64,000 bases of DNA. It comes from Shewanella litorisediminis (GTDB taxonomy: Bacteria; Pseudomonadota; Gammaproteobacteria; Enterobacterales; Shewanellaceae). A program made the position numbers and the translations under genes. The stretch lies in NCBI RefSeq assembly GCF_016834455.1, contig NZ_CP069213.1, forward strand, positions 1,922,501 to 1,986,500, in the 5' to 3' direction. Positions 46,430 through 54,831 of this stretch are shown one piece after another. The notes under the pieces were generated by a model that worked only from the letters and a program-made list of their open reading frames with translations, did no database searches and was not told the DNA's origin. The first letter of the stretch is position 1. Every line of letters starts with the position of its first letter.

Positions 46430-48430
46430 ATGAACATGCGATGGATTGCCAACCTCAGTATGAAATTCAAACTCATGTTGGTGTTTATGCCACCTCTTTT
46501 GGGCTTTCTCATCTTTGGTGGCATTCTGCTTAACGATAAAATCGATGAATCCAACTCCCTCCAAAATGTGCAGCAGCTCACCGATCTCGCAGTGATTAAC
46601 AGCGCCCTGGTGCATGAACTGCAAAAGGAGCGCGGCATGAGCGCAGGCTTTTTGGGCTCAAATGGCCAGCGTTTCAAGGCCCAGTTGCCTTCCCAACGCA
46701 GTTTAACCGATGAGAAGTTGCGGGCCTTCAGCCAGTACGTGAAAGGAAAGCAGTTCGCCAGCCATGTTCAGGATGAGGTGCAGGCCGCCACGGCTGAGCT
46801 TGGCAGACTGGCTACGATACGGGGCCAGGTTGATGGGTTGAGCATTTCGGTTGCAGATGAAGTGGCCTATTACACGGGCCTCAATAAACGTCTGCTCGGC
46901 ATAGTTGATGACATAGTTCATGAAGGCGCCGACAAGACAATCGCAGTCGCTTCTGCTGCCTTCAGTGCCTATCTGCAAATGAAAGAACGTGCCGGAATAG
47001 AAAGGGCCGTACTCTCGTCGACATTTGGTAACGATGGCTTTAAGCCCGGCGTTTATACCCGTGCTGTGAGATTGATGTCAGAGCAGGACACCTACGCGGA
47101 GCGTTTCGACGCCCTGGCGGCTGAAGAATGGCGCCGGAGTTGGCAGCGTGCATTACAAAGTCCGGAAGTGGCGGAAGTGACCCGTTATCGTGAACTTGCG
47201 TTAAGTCAGGACAATCAGGCTATCGCCAAAACTTCTCCAGAAGATTGGTTTAAGGCGTCCACCGCCAGGATTAACCTGCTCTACAGTATTGAGAATGAAC
47301 TGGCAAAGAGTTTGGGCAGTCTTACGCACTCCCGTTTGCAGGCCGCCAATTGGCACATGATGCTGATGATGATCTCTCTGGTAGCAGTGCTCGTTCTGGT
47401 GGCGTTAATGGGGCTGTCGGTAATGGGGTATCTCAATCGCTCTGTGGTGCATATTGAAAACCAGATGCGCCGTGCCCGCGAAGAGTTTGATTTGGCCATC
47501 CGTATTAATGTGAACAGCGCAGATGAACTGGGGCTTCTGGGCAATGCTTTTAACGGGATGATGACCGATTTTGAAGCGGTAATTCATCAGGTTAAAACCA
47601 ATAGTCTCAAAGTGACAGATGCGGTTAAGCGCATGGAGTCACACTCCATTCAAATGCGCCATGATGTAGCCCAGGGGCATTCAGAGGCCGAGCAGGTGGC
47701 ATCGGCCATGACTGAAATGAGCGCGACGGTAAGCCAGATTGCTTCCAACGCTGTGGAGGCATCGTCTGCTTCGGGTAAAGCCAATCAGGAAGCCCGTACC
47801 GGCAACAAAGAAGTGGGCAACACAGGCAAAACCATCAGCGCGCTGGCGTTGGAAATTGATGCTGCGGCAGTGGCCATTACCAAACTGGATACCGACATTC
47901 AGGGCATTGTAAGCGTGCTTGAGGTCATCAGTAGCATAGCCGAGCAAACCAATCTGCTGGCGCTGAATGCGGCCATTGAAGCCGCCAGAGCAGGGGAAAT
48001 GGGGCGCGGCTTCGCTGTGGTCGCAGACGAAGTACGCTCGCTTGCCCAGCGCGCTCAGTCTTCCACTACAGATATTCGTACCATGACCGAGCGGCTTAAA
48101 GAAGGTGCCCGGATTGCGGTAGACGCCATGTCCCGTGGTCAAACCCAGGCTCAGGCCAGTGTGGAGGAAGTAAAGCACGCCGGCGAAGAACTGAAGCGCA
48201 TTGTGGATTATGTCAGCGTGATTGACAGTATGAACGAGCAGATTGCGGCGGCAACACACGAACAAAGTGCAGTCGCAGAGGAAGTGAATCGCAATGCACT
48301 CAGGATAAGCGAAATTTACCAGAACACCCATCAGGTGGCCGACGAGCTCGGCCGCATCAATGACGACCTCTTAAGTGCGGTGGACGCGATGGGCAAAGAG
48401 GTCAGTAAATTTTCCTTGAGCCGTCGCTGA
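46430..48430 (+). CDS. Methyl-accepting chemotaxis protein with NIT sensor domain
   Basis: 666 residues. Seen: transmembrane span about 15-35; a periplasmic NIT (nitrate/nitrite-sensing) domain with the family boxes [16 protein letters not shown] near 62-77 and [19 protein letters not shown] near 181-199; a second span near 307-333; a HAMP domain ([30 protein letters not shown]); and the coiled-coil signalling domain with tip sequence [20 protein letters not shown]. It reports to CheA through CheW. Nitrate or nitrite as ligand is inferred from the domain name. Stands alone between terminators. Confidence 0.9.
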   Translation: MNMRWIANLSMKFKLMLVFMPPLLGFLIFGGILLNDKIDESNSLQNVQQLTDLAVINSALVHELQKERGMSAGFLGSNGQRFKAQLPSQRSLTDEKLRAFSQYVKGKQFASHVQDEVQAATAELGRLATIRGQVDGLSISVADEVAYYTGLNKRLLGIVDDIVHEGADKTIAVASAAFSAYLQMKERAGIERAVLSSTFGNDGFKPGVYTRAVRLMSEQDTYAERFDALAAEEWRRSWQRALQSPEVAEVTRYRELALSQDNQAIAKTSPEDWFKASTARINLLYSIENELAKSLGSLTHSRLQAANWHMMLMMISLVAVLVLVALMGLSVMGYLNRSVVHIENQMRRAREEFDLAIRINVNSADELGLLGNAFNGMMTDFEAVIHQVKTNSLKVTDAVKRMESHSIQMRHDVAQGHSEAEQVASAMTEMSATVSQIASNAVEASSASGKANQEARTGNKEVGNTGKTISALALEIDAAAVAITKLDTDIQGIVSVLEVISSIAEQTNLLALNAAIEAARAGEMGRGFAVVADEVRSLAQRAQSSTTDIRTMTERLKEGARIAVDAMSRGQTQAQASVEEVKHAGEELKRIVDYVSVIDSMNEQIAAATHEQSAVAEEVNRNALRISEIYQNTHQVADELGRINDDLLSAVDAMGKEVSKFSLSRR

Positions 48431-48488
48431 GCCCAAATAGTGAACCTTAGTCGCCGGGTTTAAGGGTGGTTGGATATTTCAAGCAGTG

Positions 48489-48514
48489 AAAAGCGGGCCA
48501 AGGCCCGCTTTTTT
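48489..48514 (+). terminator. Terminator after the chemoreceptor gene
   Basis: AAAAGCGGGCC at 48489-48499 pairs with GGCCCGCTTTT from 48502, T-run follows. Confidence 0.92.
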
Positions 48515-48715
48515 GTTGTGTCTGTATCTTAAACCCTATTCGCACATTCTGTCGGTCACTTCAAGGGTAATTTAAAGGCAGGATTATTCACACGTTGCGA
48601 ACGTCTTTTCGTTGCAACCCCTTGCCAGTGTCACCTTGATAAATAACCGAAATGATCGTTATCTCACCGCTTTGCTCAGCAAGTATGCAAACGATAAAAT
48701 TTATTGGCTTTTTGC

Positions 48716-48744
48716 TTGACCCTTTTGGGGCATTTGCGTAAAGT
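48716..48744 (+). promoter_or_regulatory. Promoter of tRNA-Ser
   Basis: -35 TTGACC at 48716-48721, 17-base spacer, -10 TAAAGT at 48739-48744, then a GC-rich stretch (CCGCTCCG) like the discriminators of growth-controlled stable RNA genes. Confidence 0.75.
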
Positions 48745-48794
48745 ACCGCTCCGTCGACAGGGGAAAGCTAAGCTCTGACTGACGATAACAATAT

Positions 48795-48882
48795 GGTGAG
48801 GTGTCCGAGTGGCCGAAGGAGCACGCCTGGAAAGTGTGTATACGGAAACGTATCGAGGGTTCGACTCCCTCCCTCACCGCCA
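48795..48882 (+). tRNA. serT-like: tRNA-Ser(GGA)
   Basis: 88 bases. Acceptor stem GGTGAGG pairs with CCTCACC, then G and encoded CCA at 48880-48882. Anticodon GGA at 48829-48831 reads UCC and UCU. A long variable arm (TATACG-GAAA-CGTATC region) and T-loop GGTTCGACTCC mark it as a class II serine tRNA. Own promoter upstream and terminator downstream. The symbol is only a working label. Confidence 0.98.
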
Positions 48883-48891
48883 TATTTAGAG

Positions 48892-48925
48892 AACGGGAAT
48901 CAGTAACTTACTGGTTCCCGTTTTT
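48892..48925 (+). terminator. Terminator after tRNA-Ser
   Basis: AACGGGAA...CAGTA at 48892-48905 pairs with TACTG...TTCCCGTT at 48909-48922, followed by Ts; a 14-pair stem with one T-G wobble. Confidence 0.93.
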
Positions 48926-49116
48926 GCTTTCCGGCATAGGTGTGACAAAAAAGGCTGTTACAGTCCGTCGATGTCCCCATTCCTCATCCGCTTGTCATTC
49001 CGGCAGACGTAAAATTGGTAACAAGAGATGTTGTTACTTAAATTCATGGCAATTTAATGGTTTACTTAGGGACTTTACTCATAAAAGTCCCTTTGATGGA
49101 CTGAAAGGAATGCGCT

Positions 49117-50904
49117 GTGAAAAAAAATACCCTAGCCCTCGCCATTTCCATTGCCGCGCTGTCGCTCGGTGCCTGCAGTGACAAGAGTACCACTCATAGT
49201 CATGAACAAAATGCCGCTTCAAGTGCAGTCGCCAGCCAACAAACTCAATCTTTTGCGTCTTTCAGTACCGCCTTTATCGACGCGCTCTGGCAAGTGGCGC
49301 CCACCTGGGCATTGTACAGCGGCTATCACAAGTACGATGGCATTCTGGAAGTCGCCGATGAGGCTCAGCGCGCCAAAACTCTCGCGTTCGTGAACACTCA
49401 GCGAGAGAAGCTGCAGTCGTTCGATACCAAGAGCTTGTCCACCAGCGAGTTGATTGACTATCGCCTGATTGAAAATCTCCTCAACAGCGTTGAGTGGGAA
49501 CAAACCCGTTTTAGATCATGGCAGTGGGATCCTTCCGGTTACAATGTGGCGGGCGGTTTTGCACAAATCATCAATGAAGATTTTGCGCCGCTGGATGAAC
49601 GTCTGCGCTCTGTGGTGTCACGCCTTGAAAATGTTCCAGCTTTTTATGACGCAGCCAGAAAAAATATCAAGGATCCTACGCTGGAGCATACTGAGCTGGC
49701 GTTATTGCAGAACCAGGGCGCGTTTTCGGTCTTTAACGATGAGTTGGTCGCCAAGGTTGCGGCCTCTGGCCTGACTGACGCCGAGAAAGGCCTGTTCACA
49801 CAGCGTTTTGACGCGGCGGTTACGGCCATCAATGAGCATATCAGCTGGCTTGAAACCCTGAGCAACAATCTCAAGGCCAATGGCGCCCGCGATTTTCGTA
49901 TTGGCGAAGCGCTCTACGAAGAAAAATTTGCACTGGATATACAGTCGGGTATGACTGCCAAGGCTCTGTACGATAAAGCCAGTGCCGATATGGTTCGGGT
50001 TCATGCGGAAATGGCCAGGATAACAAAAGAAATCTGGGGTAAGTACTTCAGCGAGCCAATGCCGGAAGACACTAAAATCGCGACCCGTATGCTGATTGAT
50101 ACGTTGTCGGCAAAGCATGTGAAACGTGAAGACTTTGTCGATGAGGTGAGGGCGCAGATCCCTGAACTGGTCAAGTTCGTCAATGAAAAACAGCTTATTA
50201 CACTGGATCCCGATAAGCCCCTGGTGGTGCGTGAGACGCCGGAATACATGCGCGGCTATGCAGGGGCTTCCATCAGCGCCCCCGGCCCCTATGACAAAGG
50301 TGGCAATACCTACTACAACGTGACCCCACTGGATGGCATGTCCGACGAATCGGCCGAATCTTACCTGCGCGAATACAACCACTGGATTTTGCAGGTGCTC
50401 AACATTCACGAGGCTATTCCGGGCCACTACACCCAACTGGTTTACTCCAATGAGTCCCCAAGCCTTATTAAGAGTCTGTTCGGCAATGGGGCCATGGTGG
50501 AAGGTTGGGCAGTGTATACAGAGCGGATGATGCTGGAAGAAGGCTATGGCAACTTCGAACCCGAAATGTGGCTGATGTACTACAAGTGGAACCTGCGGGT
50601 GATTGCCAACACCATCCTGGATTACAGCATTCAGGTGAAGGGCATGACACAGGAGGAGGCCATGAAGCTCATGATGGAAGAAGCATTCCAGCAAGAGGCT
50701 GAGGCGGCCGGCAAATGGCGCAGGGCGACCTTAAGTCAGGTACAGCTGACCAGCTATTATGCCGGTTATCGTGAAATATACGATTTTCGCGAAGAGCTTA
50801 AAGCCAAAGCGCCAGAAAGCTTTGATTTGAAGACATTCCATGAGGGTTTCCTGAGTTTTGGCAGTGCCCCGGTGAAATACATTCGTGAGTTGATGGTGCA
50901 GTAA
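49117..50904 (+). CDS. DUF885 family metallopeptidase-like lipoprotein
   Basis: 595 residues. Seen: lipoprotein signal with lipobox LSLGAC (Cys20); a long helical domain; the zinc-like motif HEAIPGHY with H431, E432 and H437; and the third-ligand candidate E462 in EGWAVYTERM. This HExxxGH plus EGWA pattern is that of DUF885 proteins, thought to be metallopeptidases; substrate unknown. Residue 21 is Ser, so transport to the outer membrane is expected. GTG start at 49117 after GGAATGCGCT; the spacing is acceptable. Confidence 0.88.
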   Translation: MKKNTLALAISIAALSLGACSDKSTTHSHEQNAASSAVASQQTQSFASFSTAFIDALWQVAPTWALYSGYHKYDGILEVADEAQRAKTLAFVNTQREKLQSFDTKSLSTSELIDYRLIENLLNSVEWEQTRFRSWQWDPSGYNVAGGFAQIINEDFAPLDERLRSVVSRLENVPAFYDAARKNIKDPTLEHTELALLQNQGAFSVFNDELVAKVAASGLTDAEKGLFTQRFDAAVTAINEHISWLETLSNNLKANGARDFRIGEALYEEKFALDIQSGMTAKALYDKASADMVRVHAEMARITKEIWGKYFSEPMPEDTKIATRMLIDTLSAKHVKREDFVDEVRAQIPELVKFVNEKQLITLDPDKPLVVRETPEYMRGYAGASISAPGPYDKGGNTYYNVTPLDGMSDESAESYLREYNHWILQVLNIHEAIPGHYTQLVYSNESPSLIKSLFGNGAMVEGWAVYTERMMLEEGYGNFEPEMWLMYYKWNLRVIANTILDYSIQVKGMTQEEAMKLMMEEAFQQEAEAAGKWRRATLSQVQLTSYYAGYREIYDFREELKAKAPESFDLKTFHEGFLSFGSAPVKYIRELMVQ

Positions 50905-50919
50905 CGCCCAGATTTCAGT

Positions 50920-50945
50920 AAAAGGCCGCAGCAGCGGCCTTTTTG
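50920..50945 (+). terminator. Terminator after the DUF885 gene
   Basis: AGGCCGC at 50923-50929 pairs with GCGGCCT at 50934-50940 over AGCA, T-run follows. Confidence 0.92.
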
Positions 50946-51019
50946 TTGTCATGTGAAAACCTTTTAATAACAAACCGTTAATATCAATGTTCAACGTCAC
51001 ATAATACTCAAAGATCTAC

Positions 51020-51048
51020 TTGGCACCGTTTTAACATCATGCTAATGT
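51020..51048 (+). promoter_or_regulatory. Probable promoter of the orphan response regulator
   Basis: TTGGCA at 51020-51025, 17-base spacer, TAATGT at 51043-51048. The bases just after (TGACAACCGTTCGCA, 51052-51066) are weakly Fur-like. Confidence 0.5.
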
Positions 51049-51080
51049 AAATGACAACCGTTCGCATTACGATATGAGCC

Positions 51081-51755
51081 GTGAATAAAATACTCTTGGT
51101 TGAAGATGACAATGGATTTCGTGAACTGCTCACTGAGGCGCTGTCCCGTGAAGGTTTGTCGGTTTCGGTTGCCGCCGATGGTTTCGAAGCCCTGGCCTTG
51201 ATGGAGCACGATACGCCTGAACTTATCCTGCTGGACTTGATGATGCCGGGAATGGATGGTTTCTCCATGTTGATGAAACGGAAAAACCAGTTACCTGTCA
51301 TAGTGATTTCCGCGCTCGACAGCGAAGAAGAGCGCATTCGCGGATATCAACTGGGCGCAGACGATTTCCTGACCAAACCGTTCAGTGTCAAAGAGCTTAT
51401 GGTACGTATGCAGGCGCTTGCCAGACGGATTAACCGTCAGGCGCCGCCCGTAAGCAACGAAACAGCCCCCGAAATCCAGTTTGATGACACCCGCTATATG
51501 ATTGGTGTAGGCGACCGGCAGGTGATGCTCACCCAAACCGAATTCAAGCTGTTTCGTTATTTGTTTGAGCGAAAGGGCCAGGTTGTCACCAAAGCGGAAC
51601 TGCAGCGCAGCGTGCTGCACAAAGAGTTTGGCCGATTCGACCGTAACCTTGATATGCACATCAGCAATACCCGCCGAAAACTGGCACAAACCAAGCTGCC
51701 GAGGAGCATGATAAATACTGTGCGCGGACAGGGTTACAGCTTCACCAGTTGTTGA
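51081..51755 (+). CDS. OmpR/PhoB-type response regulator, no adjacent kinase
   Basis: 224 residues. Seen: receiver domain with acidic pocket VEDDNG (E8, D9, D10), phosphoacceptor D52 in LILLDLMMPGMDG, and K99 in LTKPF. A winged-helix domain follows with TQTEFKLFRYLFERKGQVV, RNLDMHISNTRRKL and INTVRGQGYSF. It acts as a transcription factor. No histidine kinase gene is nearby, so its partner is elsewhere. GTG start at 51081. The regulon is unknown. Confidence 0.93.
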   Translation: MNKILLVEDDNGFRELLTEALSREGLSVSVAADGFEALALMEHDTPELILLDLMMPGMDGFSMLMKRKNQLPVIVISALDSEEERIRGYQLGADDFLTKPFSVKELMVRMQALARRINRQAPPVSNETAPEIQFDDTRYMIGVGDRQVMLTQTEFKLFRYLFERKGQVVTKAELQRSVLHKEFGRFDRNLDMHISNTRRKLAQTKLPRSMINTVRGQGYSFTSC

Positions 51756-51866
51756 CAAGAATTCCCGGCAACGCATTCAAGATTTGGTGTTTTTGGGGTA
51801 TTCTAGGGCATCTTTCGGGCCTGGTGTCGCTGGGCCTGTATCCTACACAGACAGCAGGAAAAGCAG

Positions 51867-52994
51867 ATGCGGATCAGCGCCAATTTTGATGGTGGCAACA
51901 TTCAGGTTGTCAGCCTTGACGATCACAACGACATTCAACTGGCGATTCGTCCAGACGAAGGTGGCGAGTTCTTCCAATGGTTTAACTTTCGCATGGAAGG
52001 GGAAGTGGGTAACCATTTTCGCCTGAATATCATCAATGCCGGTGCAGCGTCTTATCCCAAAGGCTGGGACGAGTATCAGGCGGTTGGCAGCTATGACCGC
52101 CAGAACTGGTTCCGCTTACCCACACAGTTTCAGGATGGCAAACTGTCAATCGATGTCACCCTGGATTGCAGCAGCATTCAGATTGCCTATTTTGCCCCCT
52201 ACAGCTACGAGCGTCATTTGGACCTGCTCGCCGCTGTGCAAATGCATCCTCTGGTTGACCTCGAACACCTTGGACTGACCCTCGATGGCCGTGATATGAC
52301 ACTGGTCAAGGTGGGCGACGGTGACAGCAACAAGCGCAATATCTGGATAACAGCCCGTCAGCACCCCGGCGAAACCATGGCGGAGTGGTTAGTGGAAGGT
52401 TTGCTCAATCGCTTGCTCGATCGTGAAAACGCCACCGCCAAGGCGCTGCTGGACAAAGCCAATTTTTACATTGTGCCCAATATGAATCCTGACGGAAGCG
52501 TCCGTGGTCATCTGCGTACCAATGCCAAAGGCGTTAATCTTAATCGTGAGTGGCAGACCCCGTCACTTGAGCGCAGCCCAGAGGTCTTTTATGTGGTTAA
52601 TCGCATGAAAGAAACCGGCGTGGATCTTTTCTATGATGTACACGGCGATGAAGGGCTGCCCTATGTGTTTGTGGCAGGCGCAGAGGGTGTACCCTGCTGG
52701 GATGCCCGCCTGGCCGATTTGCAAAAGCAGTTTACCGATGTGCTGTGTCTTGCCAGTGCCGATTTCCAAACTGAATTTGGTTATACCAAGGATGAACCGG
52801 GCAAAGCCAACCTGACGGTGGCGTCCAACTGGGTTGCACAGACATTCAACTGCCTGTCCAATACCCTTGAGATGCCTTTTAAAGACAATGCCAATCTGCA
52901 GGATCCCTTTGTGGGCTGGTCGCCAGAGCGCAGCCAGCAATTGGGTGAGGCGTCACTCATTGCCATGTTGGCCGTTGTAGACAAGCTGAGATAA
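51867..52994 (+). CDS. M14-type cytosolic carboxypeptidase
   Basis: 375 residues, no signal peptide. Seen: the N-terminal beta-sandwich typical of the Nna1/CCP branch (about 1-125, with FQWFNFRMEGEVGNHFRLNIIN and YFAPYSYERHL) and the zinc peptidase domain with H166 and E169 in ARQHPGETMAEW. It continues with NPDGSVRGHLRTNAKGVNLNREW and H259 in YDVHGDEG. The late Glu in NTLEMPFKD is the catalytic candidate. Eukaryotic relatives trim C-terminal glutamates from tubulin; the bacterial substrate is not known. The zinc-ribbon gene starts 5 bases later. Confidence 0.92.
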   Translation: MRISANFDGGNIQVVSLDDHNDIQLAIRPDEGGEFFQWFNFRMEGEVGNHFRLNIINAGAASYPKGWDEYQAVGSYDRQNWFRLPTQFQDGKLSIDVTLDCSSIQIAYFAPYSYERHLDLLAAVQMHPLVDLEHLGLTLDGRDMTLVKVGDGDSNKRNIWITARQHPGETMAEWLVEGLLNRLLDRENATAKALLDKANFYIVPNMNPDGSVRGHLRTNAKGVNLNREWQTPSLERSPEVFYVVNRMKETGVDLFYDVHGDEGLPYVFVAGAEGVPCWDARLADLQKQFTDVLCLASADFQTEFGYTKDEPGKANLTVASNWVAQTFNCLSNTLEMPFKDNANLQDPFVGWSPERSQQLGEASLIAMLAVVDKLR

Positions 52995-52999
52995 TCGTT

Positions 53000-53317
53000 A
53001 TGGCATTAGTGCAATGTCCTGTATGTAACAAGCGGATTTCCAGTAAGGCGCCCCAGTGTCCACACTGCAGCACCTCATCTACAGGTGACAATGACTCGGC
53101 GCTGCGAATTGCCCAGATCAAAAAGTCACAGCGACTGATGAACCAGAGCTTTATTACCATGACCCTGTTTATCGGCGGCGTAGTGGTGCTCTTTTGGGGC
53201 GGCGAAGAGCCGGAAGGCATCCGTCTTACGGCTGGCGCTGTGCTCCTGACCCTGGGCTTTGTGGGTTATCTCGTCACCCGGGTGCAGATGGTGATAAATA
53301 AGCGGAAAAGTGTATGA
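53000..53317 (+). CDS. Zinc-ribbon membrane protein, unknown function
   Basis: 105 residues. Seen: an N-terminal zinc ribbon CPVCNKR...CPHC (C6, C9, C20, C23), a linker, then two hydrophobic spans about 50-66 and 73-95. No enzymatic motif. Spacing of 5 bases after the carboxypeptidase gene and a 4-base overlap with yeaC imply one transcript of three genes. Confidence 0.8.
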   Translation: MALVQCPVCNKRISSKAPQCPHCSTSSTGDNDSALRIAQIKKSQRLMNQSFITMTLFIGGVVVLFWGGEEPEGIRLTAGAVLLTLGFVGYLVTRVQMVINKRKSV

Positions 53318-53607
53318 AAGACTTAAATCAGCTGATTGATGATATGCCAGTGGAAGTGTACGAGCGGATGCGTTCGGCGGTTGAGCTTGGCAAATGGGAA
53401 GATGGCAGTGTGCTTAGCGAAGCCCAGCGCGAAAATGCGATGCAAGTCGTTATGCTGTATCAGGCCCGCATGCTGGACCAGGATGAACATTTCACTATCG
53501 CCCGCGGTGGCAGCATCAATGAGCTGTCCAAAAGCGAGCTGAAACGTCGTATGGCGTCGGATTTCGGCGGTGAAACCATCGCCACCTTCAGTAATGATGA
53601 AATCTAA
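53314..53607 (+). CDS. yeaC: YeaC family (DUF1315) protein
   Basis: 97 residues. Matches the YeaC/DUF1315 family: LIDDMPVEVYERMRSAVELGKWEDGSVLS then QRENAMQVVMLYQAR. Function is unknown. Overlaps the zinc-ribbon gene by 4 bases (ATGA), so translation is coupled. A shared terminator follows. Confidence 0.87.
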   Translation: MKDLNQLIDDMPVEVYERMRSAVELGKWEDGSVLSEAQRENAMQVVMLYQARMLDQDEHFTIARGGSINELSKSELKRRMASDFGGETIATFSNDEI

Positions 53608-53630
53608 TCAGCACTGACGGGGATAAAACT

Positions 53631-53658
53631 AAAAAGCCGGTCTGTGACCGGCTTTTTT
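53631..53658. terminator. Bidirectional terminator between yeaC and ansA
   Basis: AAAAAGCCGG at 53631-53640 pairs with CCGGCTTTTT from 53648 over TCTGTGA. Confidence 0.92.
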
Positions 53659-53662
53659 ATGC

Positions 53663-54676
53663 TCAATCGCTGGTGAGCTCACCCACAAGATTGGTTTGCA
53701 TGGCGGCTTTTATGTCTGCCGGAGGCAGATTTTTAGACAGCAGGAAGTGCAATTTGGCGAGACAGGCTTCAATGGTCATGTCGGCGCCGCTTATGACGCC
53801 GGCTCTGGCGAGGGCGTTGCCGGTGGCATAGCCGCCCATATTGACCTTACCCTGGAAACACTGGGTCAGATTAACCAGCACCACACCCCGTTCATCGGCT
53901 TCTTTGAGTGTGTTAAGCAGCGCCGGATCCTGAGGTGCGTTGCCTACGCCAAAGGTTAACAAAATAAGTGCTTTTACCGGTTGCTGAAGTACGTTGATAA
54001 AGATATCGGTAGAAATCCCCGGATACAGGGTGACCACACCAACAGGCTGAGGCGAAATGCAGGCGACCTCAAGGTTACCTGTCGTTTCGCGGGTGATTTT
54101 ACCAGCTTTGAGGTTAATGGTTATTCCGGCTTCCAGCAGTAACGGGAAGTTGGGCGAGGCAAAGGCATCAAAACCATCGGCGTGTGCCTTGGTGGTGCGA
54201 TTGCCGCGAAACAGCTTGTTATTGAAAAACAGGCATACCTCGGCAACCGGGTATCGTGCGGCAATATACAGGGCATTGAGCAGGTTGGTTTGGCCGTCGG
54301 AGCGAAGCTGGGCCAGGGGAATTTGCGAGCCTGTCACTATTACGGGCTTGCTCAGGCCCTGCAGCATAAATGACAGTGCCGATGCGGTATAGGCCATGGT
54401 GTCTGTGCCATGGAGAATAACAAAGCCGTCGTACTTGTCATAGTTGTCGCGGATATCATCGGCAATCATCTGCCAATGGGCGGGCGACATGTTGGATGAG
54501 TCAATCAGCGGGTCATACTCGTGGATCACAAAGTCCGGCATTTCTTCGTGATAGAACTCCGGCATGGATTGTACGCACTGGGTTAAAAATCCTGCCACGG
54601 GTGCAAAACCATTGGCGGTTTTCTGCATACCGATGGTACCGCCGGTGTAGGCGACATAGATTGAGGGCTTTTTCAT
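53663..54676 (-). CDS. ansA: Cytoplasmic L-asparaginase I
   Basis: 337 residues, like E. coli AnsA. Hydrolyses asparagine to aspartate and ammonia. Seen: nucleophile Thr in VAYTGGTIGM (T11-T14 region), the second Thr in ILHGTDTMAYTASALSFML, TGSQIPL, and RGNRTTKAHADGFDAFASPNFP. No signal peptide. Downstream of sppA on the same strand, the E. coli sppA-ansA order, but a terminator lies between. Confidence 0.96.
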   Translation of the reverse strand: MKKPSIYVAYTGGTIGMQKTANGFAPVAGFLTQCVQSMPEFYHEEMPDFVIHEYDPLIDSSNMSPAHWQMIADDIRDNYDKYDGFVILHGTDTMAYTASALSFMLQGLSKPVIVTGSQIPLAQLRSDGQTNLLNALYIAARYPVAEVCLFFNNKLFRGNRTTKAHADGFDAFASPNFPLLLEAGITINLKAGKITRETTGNLEVACISPQPVGVVTLYPGISTDIFINVLQQPVKALILLTFGVGNAPQDPALLNTLKEADERGVVLVNLTQCFQGKVNMGGYATGNALARAGVISGADMTIEACLAKLHFLLSKNLPPADIKAAMQTNLVGELTSD

Positions 54677-54746
54677 GGGTGAGGTGACTGCTGTTTGATT
54701 TTGACCGAATTATAAGGATCCCGGCGCCTAAACGAAACCTCAGGGG

Positions 54747-54770
54747 CAAATTCAGTGACAAATTCAGTGG
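54747..54770. repeat. Tandem 12-base repeat upstream of ansA
   Basis: CAAATTCAGTGA (54747-54758) is followed at once by CAAATTCAGTGG (54759-54770), one mismatch. It lies 71-94 bases upstream of the ansA start. It may be an operator or chance duplication. Confidence 0.4.
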
Positions 54771-54789
54771 CAAAGAAAGCCGCCTAAAG

Positions 54790-54815
54790 AAAAACCCGGC
54801 AGGTGCCGGGTTTTT
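54790..54815. terminator. Terminator after sppA
   Basis: AAAAACCCGGC at 54790-54800 pairs with GCCGGGTTTTT at 54805-54815 over AGGT. Confidence 0.9.
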
Positions 54816-54831
54816 ACTGTTCAGAGCAAAC

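Larger units (their letters stand above)
48431..48794. other. Intergenic region between the chemoreceptor gene and tRNA-Ser
   Basis: 364 bases without a protein gene. It holds the chemoreceptor terminator (48489-48514), a hairpin at 48594-48618 (GTTGCGAACG paired with CGTTGCAAC, one bulged base) and the tRNA promoter at 48716-48744. Nothing else is recognised. Confidence 0.6.

Noticed and set aside
49702..50694. Minus-strand frame of 330 residues opposite the DUF885 gene
   Set aside because: Shadow of a gene with a lipobox and an HExxxGH motif.
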